A stretch of DNA of 64,000 nucleotides from Guadua angustifolia (Eukaryota; Streptophyta; Magnoliopsida; Poales; Poaceae), in NCBI GenBank assembly GCA_036346375.1, contig JAYEVE010000644.1, positions 17,229 through 81,228 of the forward strand, read 5' to 3'. Under the pieces are notes generated by a model. The model did not search any database. It was not told the origin of the DNA and worked only from the letters and a program-made list of their open reading frames with translations. This document shows positions 1 through 10,850 of this stretch, one piece after another (within the stretch, counting starts at the first letter, position 1; each line of letters begins with the position of its first letter). A program made the translations under genes and the position numbers.

Positions 1-452
1 TGCGTCCGGGTTTGAACTACAAGCTCGCTGCCTTGGATATTAAGTGCGTGCATGGTCGTGGTCGTGGAGTTGGTGATTTATTCACTGGGTTCGCTTGTTG
101 CATTTCTTTTTCGCGAGTACTCCATCTCGATTCTGCAGGCCATGGTCATTTGCTCGTCTTATACTTGTGTCCAAGGTCGGCGTTGCTCGACCTTAGACCC
201 AACAGGGGCTGGCTAGGATGTAACATCTACGAACGACCTATGGATCTTGATCGCGAATAAGAAGCGCACACTTCAAAAAAGGTAACCCAAACCAGTTGAT
301 AACATCGAATGTTTTTGAGGATCAAGGATGTTTGAGCTACAGATCCTCCATCTGGCGAGCTTCTCTTCTTTCGAGCTCGCGACTCGCCCGCAGCGCCGAG
401 GCCGGTTTGCCGCAGGAGGGCCTCGTTAGTTGCGTCTGGTGGCTCGGCGGCG

Positions 453-3350
453 TTAAATGTTGAGTTGGGCCAAGGCGGTCTTCGCCGACCTGCTGGCACG
501 CCCAAGTTTCTCCTCCAGCCCCGCGACTTTGGCCTCTAGCTCGGGAGACACCTTGGTTGAGGATGATAGCTCGGCAACAGTCCTCTCCAACGCCTCGACC
601 TTGGCACGCTCGTCGGCGAGCGCCGTGGCCGTAGCAGCGGTTTGCTCCTTGGCGACTTCCTCAAGTGCCACGACCTTGGCGCTTCGTCGGTTAGCGCTGG
701 GCATGGCGGCGGCTTGTTCTCAGCGGCCTTCTCGAGGGCCTCGATCTGGCCTGAAGGGTCTCGAAGCCGAAGTCTGAAGAAGTTCGCTCTGCGGCGGCCT
801 TCTCCAGCTCGACCTTGGCGCGCTCGCATCAAGGGCCTCGATCGCTTTGGTCGCCGAAGGCTTCGTGCTCAAGCCTTGAACCCATGCTCGCGCTCGGAGG
901 ATCTGGTCCTCTCGAGCTCGGCGGCATGGGACACCTCCAGCGCCACCATCGTGCGACGCAGATCGTTGAGCTCACGGTTGAGCCGCTCGATTTCCTGCGC
1001 GTCGGCCTCAATAGTCGCGCAGAGCCTTGAGCGCTCGGTCTCCCTCTCTTCCACGGCGTTCAAGATCTGGCGAACACGTCGACATGCTCGTTGAGACCTT
1101 GAAGCCCTCGGTCAGCGCCGCCAACCGCCTTGAAAATAAGGAACACGATTTGGTATGAAGTTGTCAAGAACACACAACTTAACGTACACAGGGCATATAA
1201 GGAAGGTTCCTACCTCACGGAGTCGGGTTGTTGACGCCGCTACTGGAGAACTCCTCGTTCACTCATCGAGGCGAGTGTGTTGATCTCAAAACCTTCGCCC
1301 AGTCCCGCGACCTAGGCCTTCTTCAATCACCGCCGCACACCTTGTCCGGGCCTCACAGACGACGTCGGCGGCAACCGAGATCCTTCCACATCGGTTGCCA
1401 TGTCGAACCCCACCAGAGTACGGCTGGCGGTAGCTTTGGGCCGACCTCCGTAGTCAAGGTTCCGGCCAGCTCGATGGCGGAGTTGCCGCAGAAGAAGACA
1501 TCCGACCCAGCCTCCGGGGTGGAGTGTTGTGTTCCCGAGGTGGAAGTTCATAAGCCGGGTCATCGAGTGCCTCCGTTGTCGAGGTCGCTCTCCGTGGCTG
1601 GGAACCGCTGTCTCGCCATCGGCGCGGTCTTAGTCGGCGGGGCCTCAGGACGGTGACACGGCCGCCAACGATCGGCGGCCATGACTTGAGGCGGACGCCC
1701 ATGTCTCCCTCGATCTCGGGAGGATCGGCGATCATGAGGGTACCCGTCTCGCCGGTCTTTGTAATCCTCGCCGATCGCGGGTTGGGGGTCCCCTTTGTCC
1801 AGCTATCGGGCCCTTGGTCGAACCCTCCGACCGGGGCCCACTCGAGGTTCCCGGCAGAGCGCCTTTGTCAGAAGACCGTGGCGGGCCGGCATGTAGGCGT
1901 CTGCCCCTCCTCGGACTCGGACTCGCCTGAACAATGAGCATTGTCGGAATGGGCAAGCTCGGGTCTCGGCGCTCGAGGTCTGCAATCAAGGATAAGCACT
2001 AAGAAAACACGGAGATGGAGTAGGTTGCAAAGCCGGGCTCTTACAGGTCGGTGGCCTCTGCCTCGTCGATGGCGGCGATGGTCTGTTGCCTCGAGCTCGG
2101 AGGAGGAATCCGCTTCCTTCCTCGGCTGGGAGGCGGCTCGCGATGAGCTGCACCGCTGGCGGGGGCTCGGTGGTCTGGCGGGCTGCGCTTTGTTGCCGCC
2201 AAGTAAAGAAACTTTGTTAGGCTCGAGAAGCCAAGGCGCGAGCTCGAAATTGGCTATGATCGTTTTCTGCGGGCGCGGTCACCCCATTCGATGTGAGGCC
2301 TCTTCGTCCCTCGGCGGTCGGCTCTGGTTGAGGAGTCTTTTCTTTCCTTTTTGCTCTTGCCCTCATCGGCAGGAGGCGATCTCATGTTGTCTCCCCAACT
2401 CTTGATGATCCTACAAGCAAGCACGGTCGCAGCAAAGGCGTGCGCATGTTGGATGAGGTCAGAGGTCGTGGAAGGCTTACCTCGGGTTTCGTCACAAGAC
2501 ATTCTTGGGGACCGGTCGTCGAGAGTGTACTCATCGCCAGCTTCGAACATTTCTGCATCTGCGCGACCAGAGACTCCTTGGCGCCTACGAACAAGAGCCA
2601 TCGAGGAGGAAGAAGTACGAAGTCAAGCAAAAAGCCTTGTGGTGAAGACCTTACAGATGAACTCTCGCGGGTCGAATCGTGGCGTCCTCGATCTGGGAGA
2701 ACGGATGTAACCTCTTCCGCGGGGAGACACCGATTCCGCGAAAAGTCGTTCGCGATCGCTGGCCGGTGAGACCGCGTGTGGCGCAAATGTGGATGGCAGC
2801 GATGGCTTCGTGTCGACGTTGAGGTCCTCGGTCTGGGGTCTCTATCTTCCCGTGTGGCGGCTCCTTCAGATCGCAGCCTCCGTTCTCCCCTTCTTGAGGT
2901 AGAACCGGCGCTCGACCATGGACCAAGAGAATCCGGCCAGGATCTTGGGCGAAGCCCACTTGAGCCGGGCCGCTGCCGGAAATAGAGGCACCCGACCACG
3001 GGGTCCTTCCCGGAGCGGAAGAGGGAGAAGTAGCGGAAGAAGAGCGAGGGCGTGGGAAGAATCCCCAGGAACCCCTCGCATAGATGGGAGAAGACGGCTA
3101 GGGTGAGGACGGAATTGGGTACCAGGTTGATCACTTCAATTTGGCAACTGTCGAGGACGTCGGCCAGGAATTCGCTCTCCGGGGTCCGCAGCCCGAAGAG
3201 GGAATGCTGCTCGGTGCAGACGATCTCGTCATCTCGAGGACGAGGTTCGGTCTCGCCACCGGGCAACCGCCAGTCACCGATCCAATGCCCAGTGGCCTCG
3301 AGCTCCTTCATCCTCGTGGATCGACAAGGTACTTTTCCCGGCTTGGCCAT
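453..3350 (-). pseudogene. Antisense ORF of Tat element: Transposase_28 ('putative gypsy type transposon') domain plus coiled coil, degraded
   Basis: The likely start is the ATG at 3350-3348 (MAKPGKVPCRST). The next ~100 codons read EQHSLFGLRTPESEFLADVL, then VLTLAVFSHLCEGFLGILPT and PSLFFRYFSLFRSGKDP. This matches the Pfam family of 'putative gypsy type transposon' proteins as I know it. A frameshift follows near 2980, where the better continuation (WSMVERRFYLKKGR) lies in another frame. Farther down, 1060-870 and 700-453 encode a heptad-rich coiled coil (KVVALEEVAKEQTAATA, ERTVAELSSSTKV). The order is the same as in the plus-strand copy at 37904-40858. It lies antisense to its host retroelement. 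Its function is unknown and this copy cannot make a full protein. Confidence 0.65.
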
Positions 3351-3745
3351 GGCGAAGCGTCGTGTGGAGATGGAAAGGCGGTCCTTTCGGGAGAAGGCTT
3401 GGGAGGAGGGCGAAGCTTTCAGGTGATGATCCAAAGCTCGGGGTCTTCCACGGCGCTCTTGGGATTTAACCTCTCTGGCGCCTCAAAAGCGCGTCGGGCA
3501 TGATTAGACGGGCTCAATTAAGACTGGCGGCGGACTCGAAGCACTGCAGTGTCCATTGGTGTTGGCATCCGTATCACCGGAAAAATCAAAGGTCGCCAGT
3601 GTCTCGCTTTGGGTTCACTTTTGCGATCTCCGCTTGACCTCGAACAAGGTTCCAAGACCTTGCAAGGGTTGCCGCCATGACTTTGTTGGGTGAGGCTCGA
3701 GGCCGTCCTGGTGCTACTTCTCGACCTTGAGCCTCGGGGCTAGGC

Positions 3746-4393
3746 TGCCGGGGTGGGCAACCCTTGGTCGGTCAAGACAGATCAACCGTCCCCTAGCTCG
3801 AAGGCCTCGATCAAAGACTCGGATCAAGCTCGAGGCCGCTCGACCTAGTAGCCTGAGATCTCGAGCTCGGGGCCCTCACGACCTCTTTGTTTGGGATGGT
3901 TCAAGGTCGGTGGCGTTCCTTGGATCCCAGACACGTCATCACTTGGCGATTCAGAACGTGGGATCGTGGAGTAATGCAGCTGCTGGCGGATCGAACGGTT
4001 TCCACCGGCTATCAATGTGCATGAAGGCCACGATCCGAGGAATACTCCCAACGTTGCAGGAGAATGGGTATAAGATCGAGGCTTTGTAAACACTTAGGCA
4101 GAGAACCCAGTAGCGCACACACCCGAGTTCAAGTTTAGACTTAGCATCGTCAAGATTGTTTGTAACCCTCTCTTGTATCACAAACATCGTGAACCACCAC
4201 CGCAAGATGACTGGAGTAGAGCTATTACCTTCTCGGGGACTCGAACCAGATAATCCTCCTCTCGCTCGTTGTCCCTAGCTCCGACCATCGACCTCCTCGA
4301 CCTCATTCCCTGTTCGAGCAAAGCGCAGTTGTGGTCCCATTTCTCATTGACCCCTACCTCATTTTCTGCGGTTGGCGATCCCGATCGTCGACA
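3746..4393 (+). repeat. 3' LTR of the Tat-lineage element (648 bp)
   Basis: The LTR begins TGCCGGGG just after the purine-rich GCCTCGGGGCTAGG, a likely polypurine tract. It ends ATCGTCGACA, the same end as the LTRs of the 36.6-48.1 kb element. A TATA-like GTATAAGA lies at about 4068-4075. The downstream part (CTATTACCTTCTCGGGGAC, then GAACCAGATAA) resembles the R-U5 region of grass gypsy LTRs. The 5' partner is outside the window, so neither target duplication nor LTR divergence can be checked. Confidence 0.65.
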
Positions 4394-6092
4394 CAAAACC
4401 TGAAGATTAAATTTTGCAGTGACTTTGAATGATGCTAGGAGCTCAAAAAATGGTTGGACCACCTCTTTTTGTTGTTAAACACTGACATGTATAGGAAAAG
4501 AAACCTCACTTGTTTTTGTACCATTTACACTAAACTAGCCCTCCTGGTTGGTTAACTTGTGAGTTATAAATGTGTAACATGTTTTTATCATCCTGTCCAT
4601 GTAATTTTGCCATTTTGGCCTGATGTAGCAACGATGTAATGCAATTCAACTGGCCTTTTGGCCTTGTCATCTTAACAGAACATAGCTCGCTCATATTCAA
4701 TGTTGCCGCCTCTTCGTGATCATTGACTGCATTTTTTTTTGGTTCCTTGTGGCCTTGCATGAAATCAGCAATTTAGAATTATTGACGCTGCCTGTGTCAG
4801 TTTCTTGAATGGTTCTTCTGACTGTATATGCAGCTGACTTGAACATTAGTCTTCATGCTTACTGGTGTCCATTCGATTCTCATTGATGCGGTTCATGTAT
4901 AAAATTCAGTCATCTTTTCAAAGATTAGTACCAGCCATGCATAACATTTTGAAGCCCCAACAACTAGTCAATCCATTCTCATCCATCCAACAAAACAACA
5001 AACTGACTCGTCCCATTCATTCTCATCCATCAAACCAAACATAAAACTGGCCCATCCTATCCATTCTCATCCATCCAACCAAACAAAAAATTGGTTTATC
5101 CCTATCCACCCAACCAAACAGCCACCTAAATAGCTCCATCCTATCCAGGCTGGATTGCCATATCTCATCCAACCTTATCTAGACAACTAAACACACCCTA
5201 AGTGTGAGGGGTGCGGGTTAGGAATGAGGGTGAGAGGAATAGGATTTGAGATTTATACTTGGTAGAAGGGAGTAATTTTCTTCGACTCTAATGGTAAAGT
5301 ACGTCAAAATCTAAACCCACCGAAGCTGTGGAAAGGTACGCCAAACTAGATTTTGTTTTTTAGTTTCTTCTAATACAAATGAGTTGCTGGCTTTTGGCTT
5401 TCGAACATAGAGAAGTCAATTGTTTGGACCAACTTCTAGCTTTTAGAGGAGAGAAGCTGAAGCTGAAGGCGATCTAAACACTGCTTGTTCCTCAGTCCTC
5501 ACCATTGCACTTGCCACTGTTTAATTATAGCTGAATTGGGATCATTTCCCATGCTAAAGCCAGCATTGATCTGCCTTAGAAGCATGGGCACCAGGCAGGC
5601 ACCAAGCTAGGCGGCTAGAAAGTTGAGCACCTCCAAGAACTTTACCATTTTTGACGGCGACTGGCCTGAAACTTTGTTGAACAGGTGAGATCGACAAAGA
5701 TGCATGCCGGCCGGTCACCAAAGTCAAGAGGGCAATTTAGTGGAGCATATCAAATTAGTTAACGGCGCAGATAAGCGATTCTTTAGTTGTAATTAACATG
5801 CGCTAGAATAGGATTAGCTTAATCATGCTTTACTCTAAAGTTGATTAAGTGCAGCATCCACAATACCACAACGCCCTTAAGATTGTAGCCATTGGATCAA
5901 ACTTAGGTAACCTTCGACTTATATACTTAACCGATGTTTCGTGACTAGACACTTTTTTTTTGGCTGAAAGATGGTTTTGTGGCACTCTTTGGGAAGTACA
6001 GACAGTCTGAAAATCTTTTCAATGGTGCTGATATTAGCACAAAATATCATCCAAGAAACACACAGCAAAGCGCATGTGAACTCCTAGTTATA
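4394..6092. other. Non-coding intergenic stretch, no gene recognised
   Basis: There is no long ORF and no recognisable protein. The sequence is AT-rich with scattered short repeats. At about 5330-5480 a segment rich in GAAGCTGAAGCTGAAG and CTTTTGGCTTTC resembles the ends of small grass DNA elements, but no paired termini were found. A poorly conserved tandem repeat at 4968-5130 is listed separately. Confidence 0.5.
4968..5130. repeat. Degenerate tandem repeat (CCATTCTCATCCATC unit)
   Basis: The phrase CCATTCTCATCCATC followed by A-rich CAAACCAAACA recurs three times, about 50 bases apart, and fades into TATCCACCCAACCAAACAG. It resembles the interior of small hAT-type MITEs in grasses. No matching terminal repeats or target duplication were found, so the class is uncertain. 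Confidence 0.4.
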
Positions 6093-6094
6093 TA

Positions 6095-6332
6095 CTCACT
6101 CCATTCTTAATTGAGAAAAAACATATATAGCGTATTTTGACTTTGCATACAGATTAAGATTATGGTGATATTGAAAACAACTTAGATACCTTCTTAATTG
6201 TTTCGGAAGATGATAGATAATACTTTGTATGGAGAGTATAATACAAAAGGCCTTATTAAATCTGCATACATATCTTATATTTCTAAACAAAACTATTTAA
6301 ACTATAGACCTTATATTCATAAACAGAGAAAG
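6095..6332. mobile_element. Stowaway-like MITE, degenerate
   Basis: The left end is CTCACTCCATTCTTAA. The right end, read inverted, begins CTTTCTCTGTTTATGA. Both are flanked by TA (6093-6094 and 6333-6334). A start close to CTCCCTCCGT and a TA target duplication are the marks of Stowaway (Tc1/mariner-type) elements. Length is 238 bp and the interior is AT-rich. The termini have diverged from one another, so this is an old copy. Confidence 0.55.
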
Positions 6333-6502
6333 TACTAATGGTGCTGCTGTCACGCTAGTCAAACTAACTGATGCGTCCTCTGCCTATGTATGCATACCAT
6401 CCTTCTTCACGAGTATCCATTGTTCTTTTGCATGACTGAGCTTTATAAAATGTGAAGTAAAGAGGCATCCATATAAGAAAAATGAACGGTAGTAACTAGT
6501 AA

Positions 6503-6763
6503 GGTCCTATTTAGAACGGCTTCCGCCTCAATTTCTTCCTTTTAGAAGTTAAAAGTTGTTTTAAATGGCTGGTTTTTCATAGACGGAAGCCAAAAGCCAG
6601 TAATCTATTTGTACTAAAGAAGCTGACAGCCGAAAGGTGATCTGAGGTAGCTTCTTATGATTTCGTTGGGTTGGAGATTTAACTTTGTCACTAAGGTTGA
6701 AGAAAATTACCCTCTACTACTAGCTACTTTTCAAAAAAAGCTAAAGCCATATCAAACAAAGCC
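6503..6763. mobile_element. Tourist-like (PIF/Harbinger-type) MITE
   Basis: The element is 261 bp. Its left end is GGTCCTATTTAGAACGGCTT and its right end, inverted, is GGCTTTGTTTGATATGGCTT. Both are flanked by TAA (6500-6502 and 6764-6766), as expected for the TWA target duplications of PIF/Harbinger elements. An ORF at 6657-6839 crosses its right end and has no protein-like features. From 6767 to 7185 nothing is recognised. Confidence 0.55.
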
Positions 6764-7185
6764 TAAGTTTGGGACGAGGAGCAACTCTGCTAAATTCCTC
6801 GCTTCTTTTCTTTATTCTTCACCTCGTCTCTTTCGCTGAGACAGACTTGAAAGCTACTTCTTGGCCAGTTAAGACTAAACGTCAAGTAGCACTCCTCAGT
6901 TTTCGCTAAGCCGTCTGCCCATATCTAATTATCTACAGGTAGCTTTTGGACAGCAGTGGCTGAGAATGAATCTATATATCCATGATGATGACACGCACCG
7001 ATTACCATGTACTAACAAATTAAACCAAACTGATTTTGATCTGGGTGGAAGGGAAGCATGACTTTGACAACTGTAGCGGCATTCACACTGCTACGCGGCA
7101 ACAGTTGTGAACTTGTGATGGTATCGTGACAAGGCCGTAACTGTGAAGACACTTCTCAGTGATGCGTTAGTCTACCAAGCAGAGA

Positions 7186-8031
7186 GATGGGAGTTGGGCG
7201 GTGCGGCCCAACACGCTTTTAGGCCGTGGTGTGCCGTGCCTGTCGGGCACGGTTAGACTCGTCTTCGGTGAGATCTAGGTCTTATTTTGTTAAACTTGTG
7301 TAGCCGTGGACGTTGTCGCTATTGGTCCGTCTTCATGGAAGGCACTAAGGAGAAGGAGCGAGTGTCGACCACTGGCAAGGATCTAGTATAAATAATTATT
7401 TGGAGGAAGAACTAAACTTTATTTATTTATAGGTACATATACAAAGTTACTCCCTCGTTAAACACTTACGTCTTAGAGTGGGGTTCCTTGGTAAGGAAAA
7501 AAAGTGCAGCAATAATATGCGTACATACTAGCTACTCTCTAGTGTCGATATCATTCATACATTCCAGATCAGTGTACACTTGATGTGGTGGCGTTGATGC
7601 ACATGTGAGGTAAACGAGAAGACGACTGTGCACAACGTCATGGGCGCGCTCAGCGAGCGACACGGTGGAGCGTCGGCTCAGTGCATGCACTTAGTGTAAA
7701 TGAGCATGTACTATCCAATCTCCATTCTTTATCTTTTGGCATCTTCGTTGTCTCCCCTCTGTTTGCATATGAGCACTGCAATGGCGCCGACTGTAGGACG
7801 AGCCACTGTATGCAGCCATGTCGTAGAAGGATGCCCTGTCGTGTCACAATGCATGCTTTGGGCCCATTAGGTCTATTTCATGCCGTGCCTATCCAAGTAC
7901 GACCCATGTGAGTGTGTTGTGTTGTACTGCCCATCGTGCCCGATCGCGAGGCTCGGCACAGCCCTGTCATTCGTGTCTTGTCTGCTGTGCCACGAGCCTG
8001 CCCAAAAAAAACATGGTCTAGTGCCCAGGTC
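7186..8031. mobile_element. MULE-like non-autonomous element with GC-rich GTGCCGTGCC ends
   Basis: The left end runs AGATGGGAGTTGGGCGG, then GCGGCCCAACACG and GTGCCGTGCC. The right end carries GCACAGCCC, GTGCCACGAGCC and finally GTGCCCAGGTCT, whose inverse is AGACCTGGGCAC. The element at 51307-52182 has the same style of ends (AGACCTGGAAATTGGGC) and there a clear 9-bp target duplication. Here the duplication is only approximate (ACCAAGC against ATCAAGC). No transposase is encoded; the interior is AT-rich with no protein homology that I recognise. Confidence 0.45.
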
Positions 8032-8371
8032 TAATCAAGCTCTAAAAAATTCTAGTAAAATTTCCATATTACAAATAACCCTACAAATCATGCAGATAGA
8101 GTACAATTAATGTTGTTCGCAGCCTACAGGTATATACTTATTTGTGCCAAAAACTTAAAAGTAGGATTTATCGGCAACAACACACCAGACAAACACCCGG
8201 TTCAAGGCGTGCCAATCGATTTGATTCTGCAATCTGTAAGAAAGATATAAAATGCACGCAAAGCCGATCTCGAAAAGCAATCGACTGTGAAACAGATTGT
8301 GGGAAGGCGTAAAACAGGGTTGACGGTGGCAAATTGGTCGACACATTTAACTTGGTAGCATCAGTATATGC

Positions 8372-8620
8372 CTAATAATGTGTGGCCCCGCTAGGACGAG
8401 GATCCCGTGGTAGTATAACAGTGGGTTGGGTCGGCATCAATGATGGAGTTGCAGCTGACGTTTTCGGGCCGACCACCGTGTTTTGAGCACTTTGTGCTAT
8501 TGAATAAACAGGATAGCTTGGTAGTGTTTGCAATGGATCAAGTAGGCTCCCAGATGAAGCCAACTCTTGAACAATAGTCTTAACACTGTTATATTCATCG
8601 GCTTGAGGATGGTGACTAAA
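8372..8620 (-). pseudogene. Unrecognised coding-like fragment (Ser/Pro/Gln/Thr-rich)
   Basis: On the minus strand a frame reads SFSHHPQADEYNSVKTIVQE and continues LASSGSLLDPLQTLPSYP to a stop after GATHY. A possible splice acceptor (ATTGTCAG) precedes it at about 8621. Codon content and the absence of stops over about 80 codons look protein-like. I do not recognise the family, and the polar, proline-rich composition suggests a low-complexity tail. It could be a host exon remnant or part of a retroelement gag. No neighbouring exon was found. Confidence 0.3.
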
Positions 8621-8704
8621 GCTGACAATTGATTAATTAAAGTATGGTACACAGATTGTTCGATCATAGCTAATAAATTCTGCATGCATAGGCACGACTT
8701 ACTG

Positions 8705-10026
8705 AAAGGACCTAGATGTCACCTAGAGGGGGGGTGAATAGGCGTTTTTAAAATTTAATTCGCAGTGGAAACAATATCTTCGGATAGTCCGAATGAACTT
8801 TCGGATAGTCCGAACGGTTCAGCGCACAAAACCCTAAAAAGTAGATCTAAGCTATCTAGAGAGTATAACTAGCACCAAATGAAATTCAAGAGTTTAGAAT
8901 ACCTCTAGTAGACAAGTACTCACCAAAACACTTCACAAAAGCAAGCCACAACTTGAATCCCTTAGATTTCAAGAATCCACAAAAGGGGAAAAGAAGGGAT
9001 CCAAGAAACAAGTCGAAATGCACAAAGATTTTTACCCGAAGTTCGGATCCTTGAGGGGATCCTACATCTCCGTTGAGGCGGCACCAAGCCGGGGTCTCTT
9101 TCAACCCTAATCCTCTAGGTGTTGCACCAAGCACTCACCTACTTCTTCTTGAATCCTTTCCTTGCGGAGGTGGATCCGACCTTCACAAACCTCCGGTGGC
9201 TTCCCACACTAAGCTTGGGAGCTCATCGGCAACTCCTAGCCATCTAGGAGTCCTCAACCTCCAAGAGTAATAGAATTGCCAAGAAATCCGTGAGAGAATG
9301 ATCTAAGTGCTCAATATGAATCAAAGTCTCTATATCTCACAATCTTTCTATTCACTCAACCTCCAAAGATTCACAAATCAAAAGTTCAAAGGGGGATTGA
9401 GTGCTTGAGCTCAAGGAGGAGAGGAGAACAGTGAATGTGTGCAATGAATGCTCTAAAAACTGGTAGGTGGGAATTGGGGGCTTTTATAGCCATTCAAAAA
9501 CTAACCGTTTTGAATTCTGCCCGAGTCTGTTTGGATAATCCGAACAGGCTGAGTTCCAGGCAACCGAGCAACTCGGTTCGAACAGTCCGAACATTTCTTC
9601 GGACAGTCCGAACACTTCGAATACTCCGAAAAATCTTCGGACACTCCGAACATAAAAGTACTTGACCTAACCGAGAGGGTGCACTCGGATACTCCGAAGG
9701 TGACTTCGGACATTCCGAACCCAATATGTCTGGACTAACAGAGGGGGTCAGCTCGGACATTCCGAACTAGGGTTCGGATACTCCGAACTATTTTGAGCAA
9801 AATGCTCCTAAGACTTTACATTTTGACCCATTTTGTGACTAAGATCCATCATTGAACACATTAAATCATTATAAAGCTATTTCTCGTCATATCCCTCTTT
9901 ATAGTACGACAATCCTTAAACTCAATAAAAAATAAACTTGATACACGATAATTGAGTCTAAATGATGCCTTTTTCTCCTTTGATTTGAGGGTGCCCTTTT
10001 TTGCTTCAACACTTTCTCATGACCGC
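8705..10026 (+). repeat. Grass dispersed repeat beginning GGACCTAGATGTCACC (CCTAGAGGGGGGGTGAATAG family)
   Basis: The phrase CTAGAGGGGGGGTGAATAGG near the left end is a familiar signature of a very common grass repeat. The segment has short quasi-palindromes (listed separately), direct repeats and no transposase. It stops at the left LTR of the gypsy element at 10027. Sequence resuming after the right LTR (ACTGTTTACAATGCTCTAAA from 25600) reads as a plausible continuation, so the repeat was probably split by that insertion. Its class and true ends cannot be decided from this window. Confidence 0.55.
8798..9790. repeat. Array of TTCGGAnnnTCCGAA quasi-palindromes
   Basis: About ten units of a 15-16 base near-palindrome occur: two at about 8797-8820 (TTCGGATAGTCCGAA), one near 9530, a cluster at 9576-9655 (variants CAGTCCGAAC, ACTCCGAA), and a cluster at 9687-9790 (TTCGGACATTCCGAAC, TTCGGATACTCCGAAC). 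Most are parted by 10-40 bases of unrelated sequence, which is not how a simple tandem repeat looks. Each could form a short stem or bind a dimeric protein. Confidence 0.7.
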
Positions 10027-10125
10027 TGTCGGCGTACTATACACCGGGGTACCCTCTTCGCCGCACAAAAGCGTCGTGGGTCCACGTGCGATCGGCGGCG
10101 GTGGGTGTTCACCACCGTCTGCCAG

Positions 10126-10520
10126 AATGTCGATCCGTGGCCTTGTGATGGCGGCGAGTGGCGACCACGCCGCTGCACGCGGCGGCACTGCGTGGCGGCT
10201 TTGGCGGCGGTTGGCGGCACGCGACAAACCAGACCGGTGTCGGTCCACGTGGCGCGGCGGCGGCAGTGGCGACCACGCCTTCTCGCGGCGCCGGCCCGCG
10301 TGGCGGCTGGCGGCGGTTGGCGGCTGCGCCCGGCCGCCGGTGTCGGTCCACGTGGCCTTGGCGGCGATGGCGACCACGCCTGCTTCGCCGGCGCCCAGCC
10401 GCGTGGCGGCTTTGGCGGTTAAAGCACGCCAGCCCACCGGTGTCGGTCCCGTGGCGGCTGGCGGCGGTGGCGACCACGCCCTGCGCCCGGCGCCCAGCCC
10501 GCGTGGCATCGAGGCGAGCA
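10126..10520 (+). repeat. GC-rich minisatellite in the LTR U3 region, ~4 units of 100-110 bp
   Basis: The phrase GTGTCGGTCCACGTGGC followed by GGCGACCACGCC recurs at about 10126 (degenerate), 10236, 10339 and 10439. Spacing is 110, 103 and 100 bases. Between phrases are GGCGGCTTTGGCGG-type stretches. Long ORFs here in four frames come from the lack of AT-rich stops and should not be read as genes. The right LTR keeps only a shortened version. Confidence 0.7.
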
Positions 10521-10840
10521 CACCTCGCTTTGCTCCATTGCCATGCAAAAGGGTGGAATCGCGTGGCTTCATCTCCGAAGTTTCTTCGCCGCCCGTCGCG
10601 TCGAGAGACAGCGAACTTTCTTTGTACCATGCATGTCGGTCCCAAGGAATTCTACTGAGGCCGCCCCTCTCGGCGCCTCTCACCTACATCCTGAGAGGTC
10701 ACATTCGGAAGAACCGGCGAAGGCATCTTGGCATTAATTAGCGCCCGAAGGAAGCGGACAACGGCGCATAAAGGTGTAATAAATGCATGTAAGATAAACA
10801 TGATGATATCCCTCCTCTATCTGACTCGTGTAAGCCCGTG

Positions 10841-10850
10841 CATATAAGGG
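10841..10850 (+). promoter_or_regulatory. Putative LTR TATA box
   Basis: CATATAAGGG lies in the centre-right of the 5' LTR, where the Pol II promoter of an LTR retroelement is expected. The right LTR has the matching TGTATAAGGG at 25331-25340, so the site is conserved between copies. Promoter activity is inferred. Confidence 0.45.

Larger units (their letters stand above)
1..4393 (+). mobile_element. Ty3/gypsy Tat-lineage LTR retrotransposon, 3' part only
   Basis: The window opens inside an LTR element. The recognisable parts are a long antisense ORF on the minus strand and a terminal repeat at 3746-4393 that ends in CGTCGACA. A gag-pol region is not visible, so it presumably lies left of position 1. 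The same order (pol, antisense ORF, polypurine tract, LTR) is seen in the more complete element at 36581-48108, and both LTRs end in TCGTCGACA. The Tat assignment rests on that comparison and on the antisense ORF, which is known from this lineage. Coding frames are broken by indels, so this is a dead copy. Confidence 0.7.

Noticed and set aside
8798..9790. CRISPR-like array
   Set aside because: Repeats are short palindromes at irregular spacing in a plant repeat; no spacers of uniform length and no cas genes.
10001..10741. Long overlapping ORFs of 150-246 codons on both strands
   Set aside because: They lie in the GC-rich LTR minisatellite, are open in several frames at once and encode only Arg/Ala/Gly/Pro-rich text. 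Composition artefact.
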